From Balneolaceae bacterium UBA3186 (GTDB lineage Bacteria; Bacteroidota; Rhodothermia; Balneolales; Balneolaceae), in assembly GCA_002364085.1 (NCBI GenBank), contig DEXK01000013.1, forward strand, positions 248,001 through 312,000: DNA of 64,000 nucleotides, in the 5' to 3' direction. Position numbers and translations under genes: made by a program. Positions 52,068-61,062 of this stretch are shown piece after piece (position 1 is the stretch's first letter; the number at the start of each line of letters is the position of its first letter). A model generated the notes under the pieces. It did no database searches, had not been told where the DNA came from, and saw nothing but the letters and a program-made list of their open reading frames with translations.

Positions 52068-53571
52068 AAAATCACTCACTGAAAAGACGATGGTGGTTGT
52101 CTTTTCAAGAGTACTGACATCATTTATTGATTTAACTACAGCCATTCTAATTGCCAGGTTATTATCAAAAACCGATTTTGCTATTCTTGGCTACCTTTTA
52201 ATGATTTATGAGGTTGCCAGATATATTGCGACGCTCGGTTTTCCTGAAAGTATTTTTTACTTTTTTGAGCATCTGACGAAAGAATTCAGGAAAGCATTTG
52301 CCCTCCAGACTATAGGGATTTTGACAGTTACAGCACTTATTTCTGGGCTGTTGATTTTACTTGTCAAAGTTTTTGCATCAGATATAATAAGTGATCAGTT
52401 TAGTGAAAGTGTAGTATTGACTATACAGAGTTATCTTCCCTATATAGCTCTGATTGCTGTTCTGGAAATTCCTACCTGGCCTGTTCATAATATTTTATTA
52501 GCATCAGACAGACAAAAAGAAGCCGGTTGGTATCAGGTTATAACCAGTTTAATGTCTTTTGCTGCATTAATTGGACCTTTAGCGTTGGGTTACTCGATTG
52601 AGGTTACGCTATACTGTATGGTTGGTTATGCTTCGCTGAGATTTATAGGTTCATTTATCTGGGTAATGCTAATACTCCCAAAAGGCGGTCTCAGAACACC
52701 TCAAGGAAATATAAAAGAGCAAATTACATTTTCTTTACCATTAGGTATCTCTTCTTTGGTAAGTCAGTTTAACAAGTACGCCGATAAGTTTATAGTTTCT
52801 ATTTTTCTTACAGAAATAGCATTTGGTGAATATATAATCGGAGCTCAGGAAGTCCCCATCATCAGAGTTATTCCTTTTGCTGTTGGTACAGTTTTGATAA
52901 GCAGATATGTGAACTTGAAGATAAAAAACCTTGGAGACGACCTGATAAATCTTTGGTATAAAGGAATAGAGAAGGTGTCTCTAATTGTAATTCCGTTAAC
53001 TATCCTTTCCATTGTATTAGCACCATACTTTATAAAAATATTCCAATCCGGAGATACTGATTATTCGAATTCGATAATTCCTTTTCAGATTTATAATTTG
53101 ATAATACTAATAAGAGTAGCTCATTATGGGAGTATACTTCAGGCATTTGGAGATACAAAAGGTATTCTTCGTCTTAGTATTTCTTTAGTGGTTCTAAATA
53201 TTCTATTTAGTGTACCCTTAACCATTATGCTGGGTATTAATGGTACAGCTATTGGAACTTTACTTGCCAATATTATCAATTGGATATTTACATTAAAGAG
53301 AATTGGAGGGCATTTGGAGGTGAAAACATCAAAAGTAATACCAATGAAGTATGTATCTAAGATCTTTTCAATCTCTGCGGCTTCAGGTCTTATCATCTAC
53401 TTTACAAGTAGATATGTATCAGATTCTTTAAATTGGATTGAAAATTTAGCAATCAGTTCATTAATATTTTTCGCGATTTATATTGTAATTGGAGTACTTA
53501 CGAAAACTATTAAGAAAGAAGACCTTGTAAACCTAAAAGAAATGTTTAAGCTAAGTTTTCTTTGGAAGTAA
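52060..53571 (+). CDS. wzx: Polysaccharide flippase (Wzx-like, MATE superfamily)
   Basis: A 503-residue membrane protein with about 12-14 hydrophobic segments. It flips lipid-linked sugar repeat units across the inner membrane. KTMVVVFSRVLTSFIDLTTAILIARLLSKTDFAILGYLLMIYEVARY matches the family N-terminus, and FGEYIIGAQEVPIIRVIPFAVG is a common mid segment. Its start overlaps the GT4 gene by 8 bases; its end overlaps the converging methyltransferase gene by 26 bases. The set GT-A, Wzi, GT4 and Wzx suggests a compact surface-polysaccharide operon lacking a visible polymerase. Confidence 0.88.
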   Translation: MAKKSLTEKTMVVVFSRVLTSFIDLTTAILIARLLSKTDFAILGYLLMIYEVARYIATLGFPESIFYFFEHLTKEFRKAFALQTIGILTVTALISGLLILLVKVFASDIISDQFSESVVLTIQSYLPYIALIAVLEIPTWPVHNILLASDRQKEAGWYQVITSLMSFAALIGPLALGYSIEVTLYCMVGYASLRFIGSFIWVMLILPKGGLRTPQGNIKEQITFSLPLGISSLVSQFNKYADKFIVSIFLTEIAFGEYIIGAQEVPIIRVIPFAVGTVLISRYVNLKIKNLGDDLINLWYKGIEKVSLIVIPLTILSIVLAPYFIKIFQSGDTDYSNSIIPFQIYNLIILIRVAHYGSILQAFGDTKGILRLSISLVVLNILFSVPLTIMLGINGTAIGTLLANIINWIFTLKRIGGHLEVKTSKVIPMKYVSKIFSISAASGLIIYFTSRYVSDSLNWIENLAISSLIFFAIYIVIGVLTKTIKKEDLVNLKEMFKLSFLWK

Positions 53572-54400
53572 TATGATTTCTTTTCAGAACTGAAATTCCT
53601 TTTTCAGTAGGGATATATTCATGAGTAAACTCAGGATACTTCTTTAGCCATTTTTCAACTATCTCTTTTTCCTCAGAACGAGCAGCATCATCAAGTATGA
53701 TTACAGCGTGATCAGAAAGATGTTCATAAAAAACAGGTAATGCGGGATAACGAGCATGCTTTTGAGTTTTTTCGGGAGGCCCGTCAACAACAAGCAGATC
53801 AATTTTTTTATCCCCAAGTTGTACTTTAGAGATATCATACCAGTTGAACTTATTTCCATCAATTTCCTGGTTAACAAGCGGTGTAAAGTGTATTGAAGCG
53901 AATTTTGACAGATTATGCAATTCCAGATCTTTAATTGTCTTATTTCCGTAAAATTCACTGTGATCTAAAGACGTAATTTGTCCTTGGCCCAGGTCTCTTA
54001 ATACATAGGAAGTAATTATTGTAGAAGATCCGCTCCCAATTTCCAGAATGTGTTTTGGCTCATTCCTTAAAACTTCGCTTAAAATTACTGAGATCAATTC
54101 AGGAAAAGCAGCCCAACCTGTTAGGTATGGAAGAGGATGAGTAGGTTTAACCAAGCTGTGGATATTTAGCATGGCCTGATTTCTATAATCCTGAAACTGA
54201 ATCTCCTGAATAATACTTCTGTAAACATGAAATATAGCTACCAGAACTAAAAGGGTAATTAAAGTACTTATAACTATAAATGAAGTTTCTAAGTCAAAAA
54301 AGTATATCAGAATTAATGAAACGACAAAAACTATAAGAGTGGGAAGAAAAATAAATTTGTTATCAGGATGCTTAACTTTTAATTCTTTGCTTAGAGACAT
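53546..54400 (-). CDS. Membrane-anchored class I SAM-dependent methyltransferase
   Basis: A 284-residue protein with two N-terminal transmembrane helices (about 16-36 and 41-59), then a Rossmann methyltransferase: motif I HILEIGSGSSTII (117-129), SLDHSEFYG acidic region, and KIDLLVVDGPPEKTQ. The methyl acceptor is unknown; anchoring next to a polysaccharide set suggests a glycan or lipid target. It converges on and overlaps the flippase gene by 26 bases. Confidence 0.8.
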   Translation of the reverse strand: MSLSKELKVKHPDNKFIFLPTLIVFVVSLILIYFFDLETSFIVISTLITLLVLVAIFHVYRSIIQEIQFQDYRNQAMLNIHSLVKPTHPLPYLTGWAAFPELISVILSEVLRNEPKHILEIGSGSSTIITSYVLRDLGQGQITSLDHSEFYGNKTIKDLELHNLSKFASIHFTPLVNQEIDGNKFNWYDISKVQLGDKKIDLLVVDGPPEKTQKHARYPALPVFYEHLSDHAVIILDDAARSEEKEIVEKWLKKYPEFTHEYIPTEKGISVLKRNHITSKENLA

Positions 54401-54427
54401 TGTGTATTGTTTATATAAGTGAGGAGA

Positions 54428-55309
54428 TCATACTCTTCGAAAATAATGCAAATGACCTTTGTATTTATTATAAAGTTCCGGAAAAGGAAAACCTAATATA
54501 ATCAGTTCGATCATAAAAGAATCAAATCGGATATTCATACTCATCATAACCCCAAAATGCATGCCGATCAAAGCTAAAGCGATGTAAGGCCTTAACTTTC
54601 TGAACCAGATCAATATTCCGATGAACTCAGTGGCAATACCTATAAAAAGCATCAAAGTAGCTGCAGGAATACTGTTTAAAGCAAGAACTTGTACAAAATT
54701 ATAGTTGAATTGCCCTTCCCGAGACAGTATATCAGTACTCTTTTCAGCTATCCAAAGCCACAAATGTCTTCCATCAATCCAATTTGGTCCGGTTCCGATA
54801 AGTTTTGAGATAGAGGCTGAAAAATATCCCAATCCTATATAGAAAATGGTAAATCCAATGATAAAGCGATATCTATGCAGTTCATCTTTAAAAGCAGCAA
54901 CTCCAACGGCAAAGCTGAAGATCGCCATTCCTACAAGGTTTGCACTATGGGGTATTTCACCAATTGAGAAACGTGCTACATACTGAAAATGCAGTAACAC
55001 AAAAACGACTGCATATAGCCATTTTGAACCTATCCTAAAAAAACTAAATAACAATAAAAGGCTAATTGCTAAAGCATTTATAACAGGTAAGTAATTGTCA
55101 TGCATGAATGAGATATCAATGATGTTGGCAATTCCCAATGGTAATACTACATCACTTATTTTTAGCGTATATAACCCCCATTCCCAAGCTAAGTTGATGG
55201 TTTCATATACGATATAAAGTTCAAAGATTTTAAAGTAAAATCGATGAGCCTTTGTGAGGTTATCGGGTTTGCCAAAAAGGTTGTCAGTGATCAAGCTTCC
55301 TAAATTCAT
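54428..55309 (-). CDS. HTTM-like (vitamin K gamma-carboxylase-related) membrane protein
   Basis: A 293-residue protein with about seven transmembrane helices. ASISKLIGTGPNWIDGRHLWLWIAEKS and TLMLFIGIATEFIGILIWFRKLRPYIALALIGMHFGVMM match the HTTM/VKGC-like domain seen in bacterial genomes. The family is uncharacterised in bacteria, and gamma-carboxylation should not be assumed. Its start overlaps the end of the 175-residue gene by 4 bases, so they are coupled. Confidence 0.65.
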   Translation of the reverse strand: MNLGSLITDNLFGKPDNLTKAHRFYFKIFELYIVYETINLAWEWGLYTLKISDVVLPLGIANIIDISFMHDNYLPVINALAISLLLLFSFFRIGSKWLYAVVFVLLHFQYVARFSIGEIPHSANLVGMAIFSFAVGVAAFKDELHRYRFIIGFTIFYIGLGYFSASISKLIGTGPNWIDGRHLWLWIAEKSTDILSREGQFNYNFVQVLALNSIPAATLMLFIGIATEFIGILIWFRKLRPYIALALIGMHFGVMMSMNIRFDSFMIELIILGFPFPELYNKYKGHLHYFRRV

Positions 55310-55833
55310 TCAGAACTATAATAATTACTTGAAAGGTTTGGGTTAAAGAGAGTTGTATCACTTTTAAAAAGTAAAATGGGAACAGTCTCTACTACTACAC
55401 TGTCGTTTCCGATCATTTTACCATGTACTTTAAATATCATCCAATCCTGTGTTATCAGATACCTTTCTCCTAACATATTTCTAAGTGCGAGTATCCTTTT
55501 CTCATCCCATTCCTTTGTTTTAGATACAAAGTTGGAATAATCAATTTGGTCAACACCGATTGATTTCATTGAGACAGGATTGCCATTCAAATTATCCAAA
55601 GTGGTTGTTTCCCATAGTTCATCAGGGTTTGTATTACTTACATCTCTTACCAAAGCTCTGGTCCAGGGATTTCCGGCTTTAGAAAACATCGGGTAAATAC
55701 TAAATGGCCAGTATTCACCTTCATGAGTAGCAACTAACAAGCTATAAAACAATAGGCTTATTAGAGTAATTTTAATAGATTTTTTCTGCACAGACATTAA
55801 GAAATTAAAACAAAATGTTTTTGGTTTATACAA
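55306..55833 (-). CDS. Hypothetical protein coupled to HTTM-like gene
   Basis: A 175-residue protein with one N-terminal hydrophobic helix (about 21-36). A second Met at residue 13 (55797) gives a tidier start, MSVQKKSIKITLISLL. The EYWPFSIYPMFSKAGNPWTR stretch, with a YPMFS motif, is one I associate with proteins encoded beside HTTM genes. The rest is soluble and probably outside the membrane. Function is not recognised. It overlaps the HTTM-like gene by 4 bases and is divergent from the DUF3047 gene. Confidence 0.7.
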   Translation of the reverse strand: MYKPKTFCFNFLMSVQKKSIKITLISLLFYSLLVATHEGEYWPFSIYPMFSKAGNPWTRALVRDVSNTNPDELWETTTLDNLNGNPVSMKSIGVDQIDYSNFVSKTKEWDEKRILALRNMLGERYLITQDWMIFKVHGKMIGNDSVVVETVPILLFKSDTTLFNPNLSSNYYSSE

Positions 55834-55907
55834 GTTAAGACATTGTAGAGATATAAAGTATCTTAGTTTATAAATCCAAAATTACAGTAAAAAGACTTAA
55901 TAACACA

Positions 55908-56642
55908 ATGAGGTTAATCAGGGCATTATCATTACTTATAATGAGCACAATTTTGTCTCAGAATTTGTATTCACAATCCGAATCTGAAAAAAGAAAAATT
56001 TTTTTTATAGAAGATTTTGAAAAAGACGAAATTGGGGATCTGCCGGCTTCTTGGTACAATCAAAAAGGCGAAGCAAAGCCTATATACTATGAAGGTGAAC
56101 TAAGAAAAACCTATCATTATGCTGTTGAAAAAGAAGGTGGTAATAAGTTTTTGAGATTTGAAGGAAACCGAGGAAAACATATGAGTTATCCTTTGTTGAA
56201 TAAGGAAGAAATCGATATATATAAGACCCCAATCTTGAGCTGGAAGTTCAGAATTCATGAAATTCCGGTAGGGGCAAATGAAGATGATGGAGATAAAAAT
56301 GATGCTGCAGCAAGTGTTTACATTGCTTTTGATCTGGGAAGAGTGCTTTTCAAAAAAGTACCCAAAACCATTCGTTACACCTGGAGCTCAACACTGCCTG
56401 TAGGCACAGAGCTTTCAAAATTCTATGGAAACCAAAAAATAATTGTAATTGGGACCGGCAACAATAACCAGGGAGAATGGCAAACTTTTGAAAGGAATAT
56501 AGTTGAAGATTATAAAAGACTTTTTGGTGATGATCCTCCAAACAAACCTCTGGCATTACTTATTTTAAGCGACGGCAATAATACCAAAAGTATGGTTAAA
56601 GCTGACTACGATGATTTTAAATTAAAATCGGTTCAAAACTGA
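55908..56642 (+). CDS. DUF3047 domain-containing exported protein
   Basis: A 244-residue protein with a signal peptide (about 1-22, ending LYSQS). The body matches DUF3047: FFIEDFEKDEIGDLPASWYN, ILSWKFRIHEIPVGANEDDGDKNDAAASVYIAFD, IRYTWSSTLPVGTEL and RNIVEDYKRLFGDDPPNKPLALLILSDGNNTKS. The fold resembles jelly-roll carbohydrate-binding domains, but no function is established. It precedes the MMPL transporter by 51 bases and could be co-transcribed with it. Confidence 0.85.
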   Translation: MRLIRALSLLIMSTILSQNLYSQSESEKRKIFFIEDFEKDEIGDLPASWYNQKGEAKPIYYEGELRKTYHYAVEKEGGNKFLRFEGNRGKHMSYPLLNKEEIDIYKTPILSWKFRIHEIPVGANEDDGDKNDAAASVYIAFDLGRVLFKKVPKTIRYTWSSTLPVGTELSKFYGNQKIIVIGTGNNNQGEWQTFERNIVEDYKRLFGDDPPNKPLALLILSDGNNTKSMVKADYDDFKLKSVQN

Positions 56643-56693
56643 GTTAACTTTTCGGTAAATTAAATGCTTCAAGAAATTTCGGTTTTAAATTAA

Positions 56694-59198
56694 ATGAAAA
56701 AAATTCTTGGGCTTTTTCAGCCTTTATTACATTTAAACATCAAGCATCCTTTTCTGGTACTTGGGATAAGTCTGATACTAGCTGTTTTGGGTGGATATTA
56801 TTCAATACAGTTAAAGATCGACACAGATATTGCTAATCTTTTACCTGAGAACCATCCCAATGTTTTAGCGCTCGAGAAGCTAAAAAATACGGTTGGTGGT
56901 GAAACAGAAATGCAAGTGGCAATCAAGTCACCAAGTTTCGAAGCAAACAGAAGATTTGCTGAAGACCTGATCCCTAAAACTCTTGAACTGTTCTATCCTC
57001 GCTATAACGACAAGTACTTTAAGCGAGCAGAATTTAGAAAAGATACTGAAATTATTAAGGATAATGCTCTTTACCTTGCCAGTGATGAAGAGCTGGAAGA
57101 AATTACCGATTGGCTTCAGGAAGAGATCGATAATGCCAGAGAAGAAGCCAACCCGTTTTTTATAGATTTTGAAGAGGATGAAGAATCAGAGGAAGAAGGC
57201 AGTGATAAAGCAGAAAGTTTTAAAGAAAGCTATGATGTATTAGTTCCATCTGAATATCCGATCAATGAAGACAGCACTATTATGGTGCTAAAATTCTTTC
57301 CAACTGGTTCAAAGAGTGACATCAGGTATTTGGAAGATATGTTTGTAAAATACGATTCTCTTCTTATTGCAATGAACCCAGGCTCTTATCATCCTGAGAT
57401 GGAAGTTCAATTTGGGGGGCGATTAAAAAGGCATTTGGAAGAACTTACTTCGATAATGGATGACGTTTTAGGTAGTTTTGCAACAGGGATATCGAGTGTT
57501 ATTTTATTAGTGATGTTGTACTTCTTTATAAAGAAATACATTCATTATCGCAGAGGAAAAAATGAAGATCTGAAGCATGGTATTTGGAGCCATATTCTAA
57601 GAATACCGGTTCCTGTGATAATTATCGGTTTACCATTAATAATGAGCTTGGTTTGGACATTCGGAATCACCTACTTCTACTTAGGAATGCTCAATACAAT
57701 GACCTCGGTCTTGTTTGTGATCTTATTTGGTTTAGGGATTGACTATGGTATTCATTATTACGCCAGATATATTGAATTGCGTTCCTCCGGGCTTTCTGTA
57801 GAAGAGGCAATTTTAACAACCAATGACAAAACTGGAGAAGCCATATTTGTGAGCGCATTTACAACGGCTTCTGCTTTATATGTATTGATGTTTGCAGATT
57901 TCAGAGGGTTCTCTGAATTTGGTTTTATATCGGGAACAGGAATTATGCTCGCATTATTTGCGATGCTCTATGTGCTTCCATCTTTACTTGTAATATTTGA
58001 GAGATTCAATTGGGTTTTATTTTCGAAAAAAGAAGATTCAACACCTACTTTTGAAAACAAAAAATACCCTTATGCCCGCACTATAGTTGTGGCCGGGTTG
58101 GTGTTGTCTGCTGTTGTTGTAGGTTTTAGTGGAAACCTCAGTTTTCAATACGATTTTGGTGAACTGGAGCCTACTTATCCGAATTATGAAAAATTCAGAG
58201 AAGTTGCAGGTCAGGTTGGAAGCTCAGATAAAAGAAATCCAGCTTACATAATAGCCGATACAGACGAAGAAGTGGATAGTCTGGTTGATATTCTAAACCG
58301 AAAAATGGAATCTGATACCACATCACCTACCATTTTAAGCATTGAAGCTCTTCAGGATAGATTTCCATCCACGAAAGAAGAAGAAACAGAAAAGCTAGAA
58401 AATATAGCCAGAGTTAGGGAATTATTAGACAACACATTTATCCGAAATAAAGAAAACGAAGATCTTGATAAGCTTCGCAGAGCGGCACAAACTCGGGAGC
58501 CGCTAACTATAGATGAAATTCCACCATACTTAAAGTCACAATTTATTACCAAAGATGGTGAAGTTGGGAGGTTTGTGATCATCTATCCGTCGGTGGGTCT
58601 TTCTGATGGGAAGAAATCCATAGCTTTTAAAGATGATATTGGTTCTGTTACTATAGAAAATGGGAAAACATACCATGCGGCAAGTACCTCTATTGTAGCA
58701 GCGTCGATGCTTGATCTGATGAGAAAAGAAAGTCCATATATGGTTGGGGCTACTTTTATTATCATCTATTTATTCATGATCTTTACCTTCCGATCATTCA
58801 GGTGGTCGGTTATTTCCATGTTACCTCTAGTTGTAGGTTTGCTTTGGTTATTTGGGATAATGATGATATTTGACCTGCAATTTAATTTTTATAATCTGGT
58901 GGTTCTCCCCGCTATTTTGGGAATAGGAGAAGACAGTGGAGTTCATTTGGCTCACCGATATAGAGACGAAGGGAGAAACTCTATGTGGGCAGTGCTTTCC
59001 AGTACAGGTCAACATATTTCTATGGGCTCTATAACAACTATGCTTGGTTTTGCCGGCTTGTTATTTACAAGTCACCCCGGATTACAATCCTTAGGTGTAA
59101 TGGCAGTGATCGGAATCGGTATGACATTGGTAACCTCTTTAACTTTCTTACCTGCTTTAATTCAATGGCTGGAAGATAAAGACTGGATCAGATACTGA
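56694..59198 (+). CDS. MMPL/RND-family membrane transporter
   Basis: An 834-residue exporter-type membrane protein with the two-fold layout of RND/MMPL: one N-terminal helix (about 20-37), a large periplasmic loop (about 45-250), five helices, a second loop (about 480-660) and five more helices. GLGIDYGIHYYARYIE in the first half and GIGEDSGVHLAHRYRDEG in the second carry the conserved acidic residues of the proton relay. A hopanoid or lipid exporter role is common in this family (HpnN-like), but not shown here. An acidic patch EEDEESEEEGSDKAES lies in the first loop. Confidence 0.88.
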   Translation: MKKILGLFQPLLHLNIKHPFLVLGISLILAVLGGYYSIQLKIDTDIANLLPENHPNVLALEKLKNTVGGETEMQVAIKSPSFEANRRFAEDLIPKTLELFYPRYNDKYFKRAEFRKDTEIIKDNALYLASDEELEEITDWLQEEIDNAREEANPFFIDFEEDEESEEEGSDKAESFKESYDVLVPSEYPINEDSTIMVLKFFPTGSKSDIRYLEDMFVKYDSLLIAMNPGSYHPEMEVQFGGRLKRHLEELTSIMDDVLGSFATGISSVILLVMLYFFIKKYIHYRRGKNEDLKHGIWSHILRIPVPVIIIGLPLIMSLVWTFGITYFYLGMLNTMTSVLFVILFGLGIDYGIHYYARYIELRSSGLSVEEAILTTNDKTGEAIFVSAFTTASALYVLMFADFRGFSEFGFISGTGIMLALFAMLYVLPSLLVIFERFNWVLFSKKEDSTPTFENKKYPYARTIVVAGLVLSAVVVGFSGNLSFQYDFGELEPTYPNYEKFREVAGQVGSSDKRNPAYIIADTDEEVDSLVDILNRKMESDTTSPTILSIEALQDRFPSTKEEETEKLENIARVRELLDNTFIRNKENEDLDKLRRAAQTREPLTIDEIPPYLKSQFITKDGEVGRFVIIYPSVGLSDGKKSIAFKDDIGSVTIENGKTYHAASTSIVAASMLDLMRKESPYMVGATFIIIYLFMIFTFRSFRWSVISMLPLVVGLLWLFGIMMIFDLQFNFYNLVVLPAILGIGEDSGVHLAHRYRDEGRNSMWAVLSSTGQHISMGSITTMLGFAGLLFTSHPGLQSLGVMAVIGIGMTLVTSLTFLPALIQWLEDKDWIRY

Positions 59199-59232
59199 TT
59201 TTTTTCGAGAATTTTAAAATAAGTCCATCAAA

Positions 59233-59997
59233 ATGATCGATACTCATTCACATATCTATTTGAAAGACTTTGATGAGGACAGAGAGGAAGTTTATAAAAG
59301 AGCGGTGGAAGCAGGTATTACAACAATCCTGATGCCGGCCATAGATTTCGGCTCTTTGAAACAAATGGATTCACTGAGTTTTGACGGAATTGATTTTCAT
59401 AAGATGGCGGGACTTCATCCCTGCGATGTAGAAGAGCTGGAGGATGGTTTCGAAAAGAAGTTATTAGAGCTTTGTTCCGATGATGAAATAATTGGGGTAG
59501 GTGAGACCGGTCTGGATTACTACTGGAGTAAGGAGAATATCACAGAACAGAAGCTAAGTTTACATGCTCATTGCAGAGTTGCCAAGAAAGTTAACAAACC
59601 GATCATACTTCACAACCGGGAAAGTACAGAAGATCTTTTGCATATCATTGAACAGGAGCAGGATAGCACTTTAAAAGGAATATGGCATTGCTTTAACGGA
59701 ACAGTGGAAGAAGGAAAGCGAGCCATTGATCTCGGACTGCATTTGGGAATAGGAGGAGTGGTTACCTTCAAAAATGGTGGAGTTGATAAAACAGTGGCAG
59801 AACTACCATTAGAAAAAATGGTCTTAGAAACAGATGCTCCCTATTTGTCTCCAACACCGAAAAGAGGAAAGCGAAATGAACCTGCTTTTATGAAATTCAC
59901 AGCCGAGAAATTAGCTGAAATCTTTGAGCTCAGTGTTAAAGAAGTTGTGGATCAGACTTCACAAACTGCTAAAACATTATTTAAGCTGGATCAATGA
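59233..59997 (+). CDS. tatD: TatD-family metal-dependent DNase
   Basis: A 254-residue TIM-barrel hydrolase acting on DNA ends or other phosphoesters. Metal-binding motifs are DTHSH (3-7), VGETGLDYYW, HCFNG and LETDAPYLSPTPKRGKRNEP. Length and all motifs are typical. It overlaps the alkyltransferase-like gene by 4 bases, linking a DNase to a possible DNA-damage recognition protein. Confidence 0.93.
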   Translation: MIDTHSHIYLKDFDEDREEVYKRAVEAGITTILMPAIDFGSLKQMDSLSFDGIDFHKMAGLHPCDVEELEDGFEKKLLELCSDDEIIGVGETGLDYYWSKENITEQKLSLHAHCRVAKKVNKPIILHNRESTEDLLHIIEQEQDSTLKGIWHCFNGTVEEGKRAIDLGLHLGIGGVVTFKNGGVDKTVAELPLEKMVLETDAPYLSPTPKRGKRNEPAFMKFTAEKLAEIFELSVKEVVDQTSQTAKTLFKLDQ

Positions 59998-60332
59998 AAC
60001 CATCCACCAAAGACTTTTATCAACGGGTTTATGAATTGGTAGCCCAAATTCCGGAGGGCAGAGTTACTTCTTACGGTGTAATTGCAGGATATCTCGGAGT
60101 TGAGTCGGGAGCCAGAATGGTTGGTTATGCACTTAATAATTATGATCCTGAACAGCTTGGTTATCATATTCCTGCACACCGGGTGTTAAACCGACTCGGT
60201 CAACTTACCGGCAGAGCTTTTTTTGAAGATGATTCCATGCGCGAACGTTTGGAACAAGAAGGAGTGGAGTTCATTTCAGAATACACAGTGAATTTCAATA
60301 AACATTTTTGGAATCCGTTTGATGAGTTATAA
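59994..60332 (+). CDS. Alkyltransferase-like protein (MGMT family) without catalytic Cys
   Basis: A 112-residue protein of the MGMT DNA-binding domain. IPEGRVTSYGVIAGYLG and the YHIPAHRVLNRLGQLTGR segment are clear. In true O6-alkylguanine transferases the motif is PCHRV; here it is PAHRV, with Ala61 in the cysteine position, so it cannot accept an alkyl group. Such ATL proteins bind alkylated DNA and hand it to nucleotide excision repair. The gene overlaps tatD by 4 bases. It is short because only the C-terminal MGMT half exists, the normal length for ATL proteins. Confidence 0.92.
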   Translation: MKPSTKDFYQRVYELVAQIPEGRVTSYGVIAGYLGVESGARMVGYALNNYDPEQLGYHIPAHRVLNRLGQLTGRAFFEDDSMRERLEQEGVEFISEYTVNFNKHFWNPFDEL

Positions 60333-60364
60333 CTTAAGGGACAAGAAATAGAAATTATTCTAAA

Positions 60365-60973
60365 ATGAAAGCACTAAAGGTCATATCTGTTTGTATTCTT
60401 ATCAGTTTCGTGGTAACTGAGGTAAGTGCTCAACAATCGCTTAGTATTGGTTCTGAAACTCCACTTACAGATCATAAAGTTGAAGATGTGAATGGACGTG
60501 CTATTAATCTTTCTGAAATTGCTCAACAAAATGGACTTGTGGTGATATTTTCATGTAATACGTGTCCTATGGTTTCCAGATGGGAGGACAGAATGAAAGC
60601 TCTGGCAAATTCAGCAAGGCTAAACAACATTGGATTGATCGTACTTAATCCTAATGAGAGAATCAGGGAAAGAGGGGAATCCCTAGAGGATATGAAGCGA
60701 AGGTCTACCAAACAAACCTATAACTTTGTGTATGCGCTGGACAAAGATCATGTAATCGCAGATGCATTTGGTGCTACAAAAACTCCCGAGGTATTTGTAT
60801 TTGACGGATCAATGAAATTGGTTTACAAGGGCAGTATTGATGATAATCCGAACAATCCGTCAGGTGTAACAAAAAGATATGTTGAAGATGCCGTACAAGC
60901 ATTGGCTTCAGGGAATCAAGTAGAAGTAAGCAGAAGTGTACCAAAAGGATGTCCTATAAAGCGAAACGAGTAA
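60365..60973 (+). CDS. Exported thioredoxin/redoxin-family protein
   Basis: A 202-residue thioredoxin-fold protein with a signal peptide (1-22, ending SAQQ). The active-site pattern is CNTCP (Cys64, Cys67) in VVIFSCNTCPMVSRWEDR. ATKTPEVFVFDGSMKLVYKGSIDDNP matches the cis-Pro and C-terminal part of AhpC/TSA-like redoxins found in Bacteroidota and relatives. It probably acts in the periplasm on disulfides or peroxide. It has its own terminator downstream (61002-61028). Confidence 0.88.
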   Translation: MKALKVISVCILISFVVTEVSAQQSLSIGSETPLTDHKVEDVNGRAINLSEIAQQNGLVVIFSCNTCPMVSRWEDRMKALANSARLNNIGLIVLNPNERIRERGESLEDMKRRSTKQTYNFVYALDKDHVIADAFGATKTPEVFVFDGSMKLVYKGSIDDNPNNPSGVTKRYVEDAVQALASGNQVEVSRSVPKGCPIKRNE

Positions 60974-60990
60974 TTCTGTAAAAAAAACCG

Positions 60991-60998
60991 TATTTTTG
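60991..60998 (+). promoter_or_regulatory. Possible queD promoter -7 box
   Basis: TATTTTTG fits TAnnTTTG. It lies between the redoxin stop and the terminator hairpin, which would put the hairpin at the very start of the queD message. Weak: the region is T/A-rich and there is no clear -33 element. Confidence 0.3.
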
Positions 60999-61001
60999 TA
61001 G

Positions 61002-61028
61002 AGCTCATTGTAAGGATGAGCTTTTTTT
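61002..61028 (+). terminator. Rho-independent terminator after redoxin gene
   Basis: AGCTCAT (61002-61008) pairs with ATGAGCT (61016-61022) and is followed by a T-run to 61028. It separates the redoxin gene from queD. Confidence 0.85.
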
Positions 61029-61062
61029 ATGCCAAATATTTAAAAATAGCTGTTTCAATTAC

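Noticed and set aside
61003..61062. preQ1 riboswitch before queD
   Set aside because: I could not match the preQ1-I aptamer pattern in this short leader; only a terminator hairpin is present.
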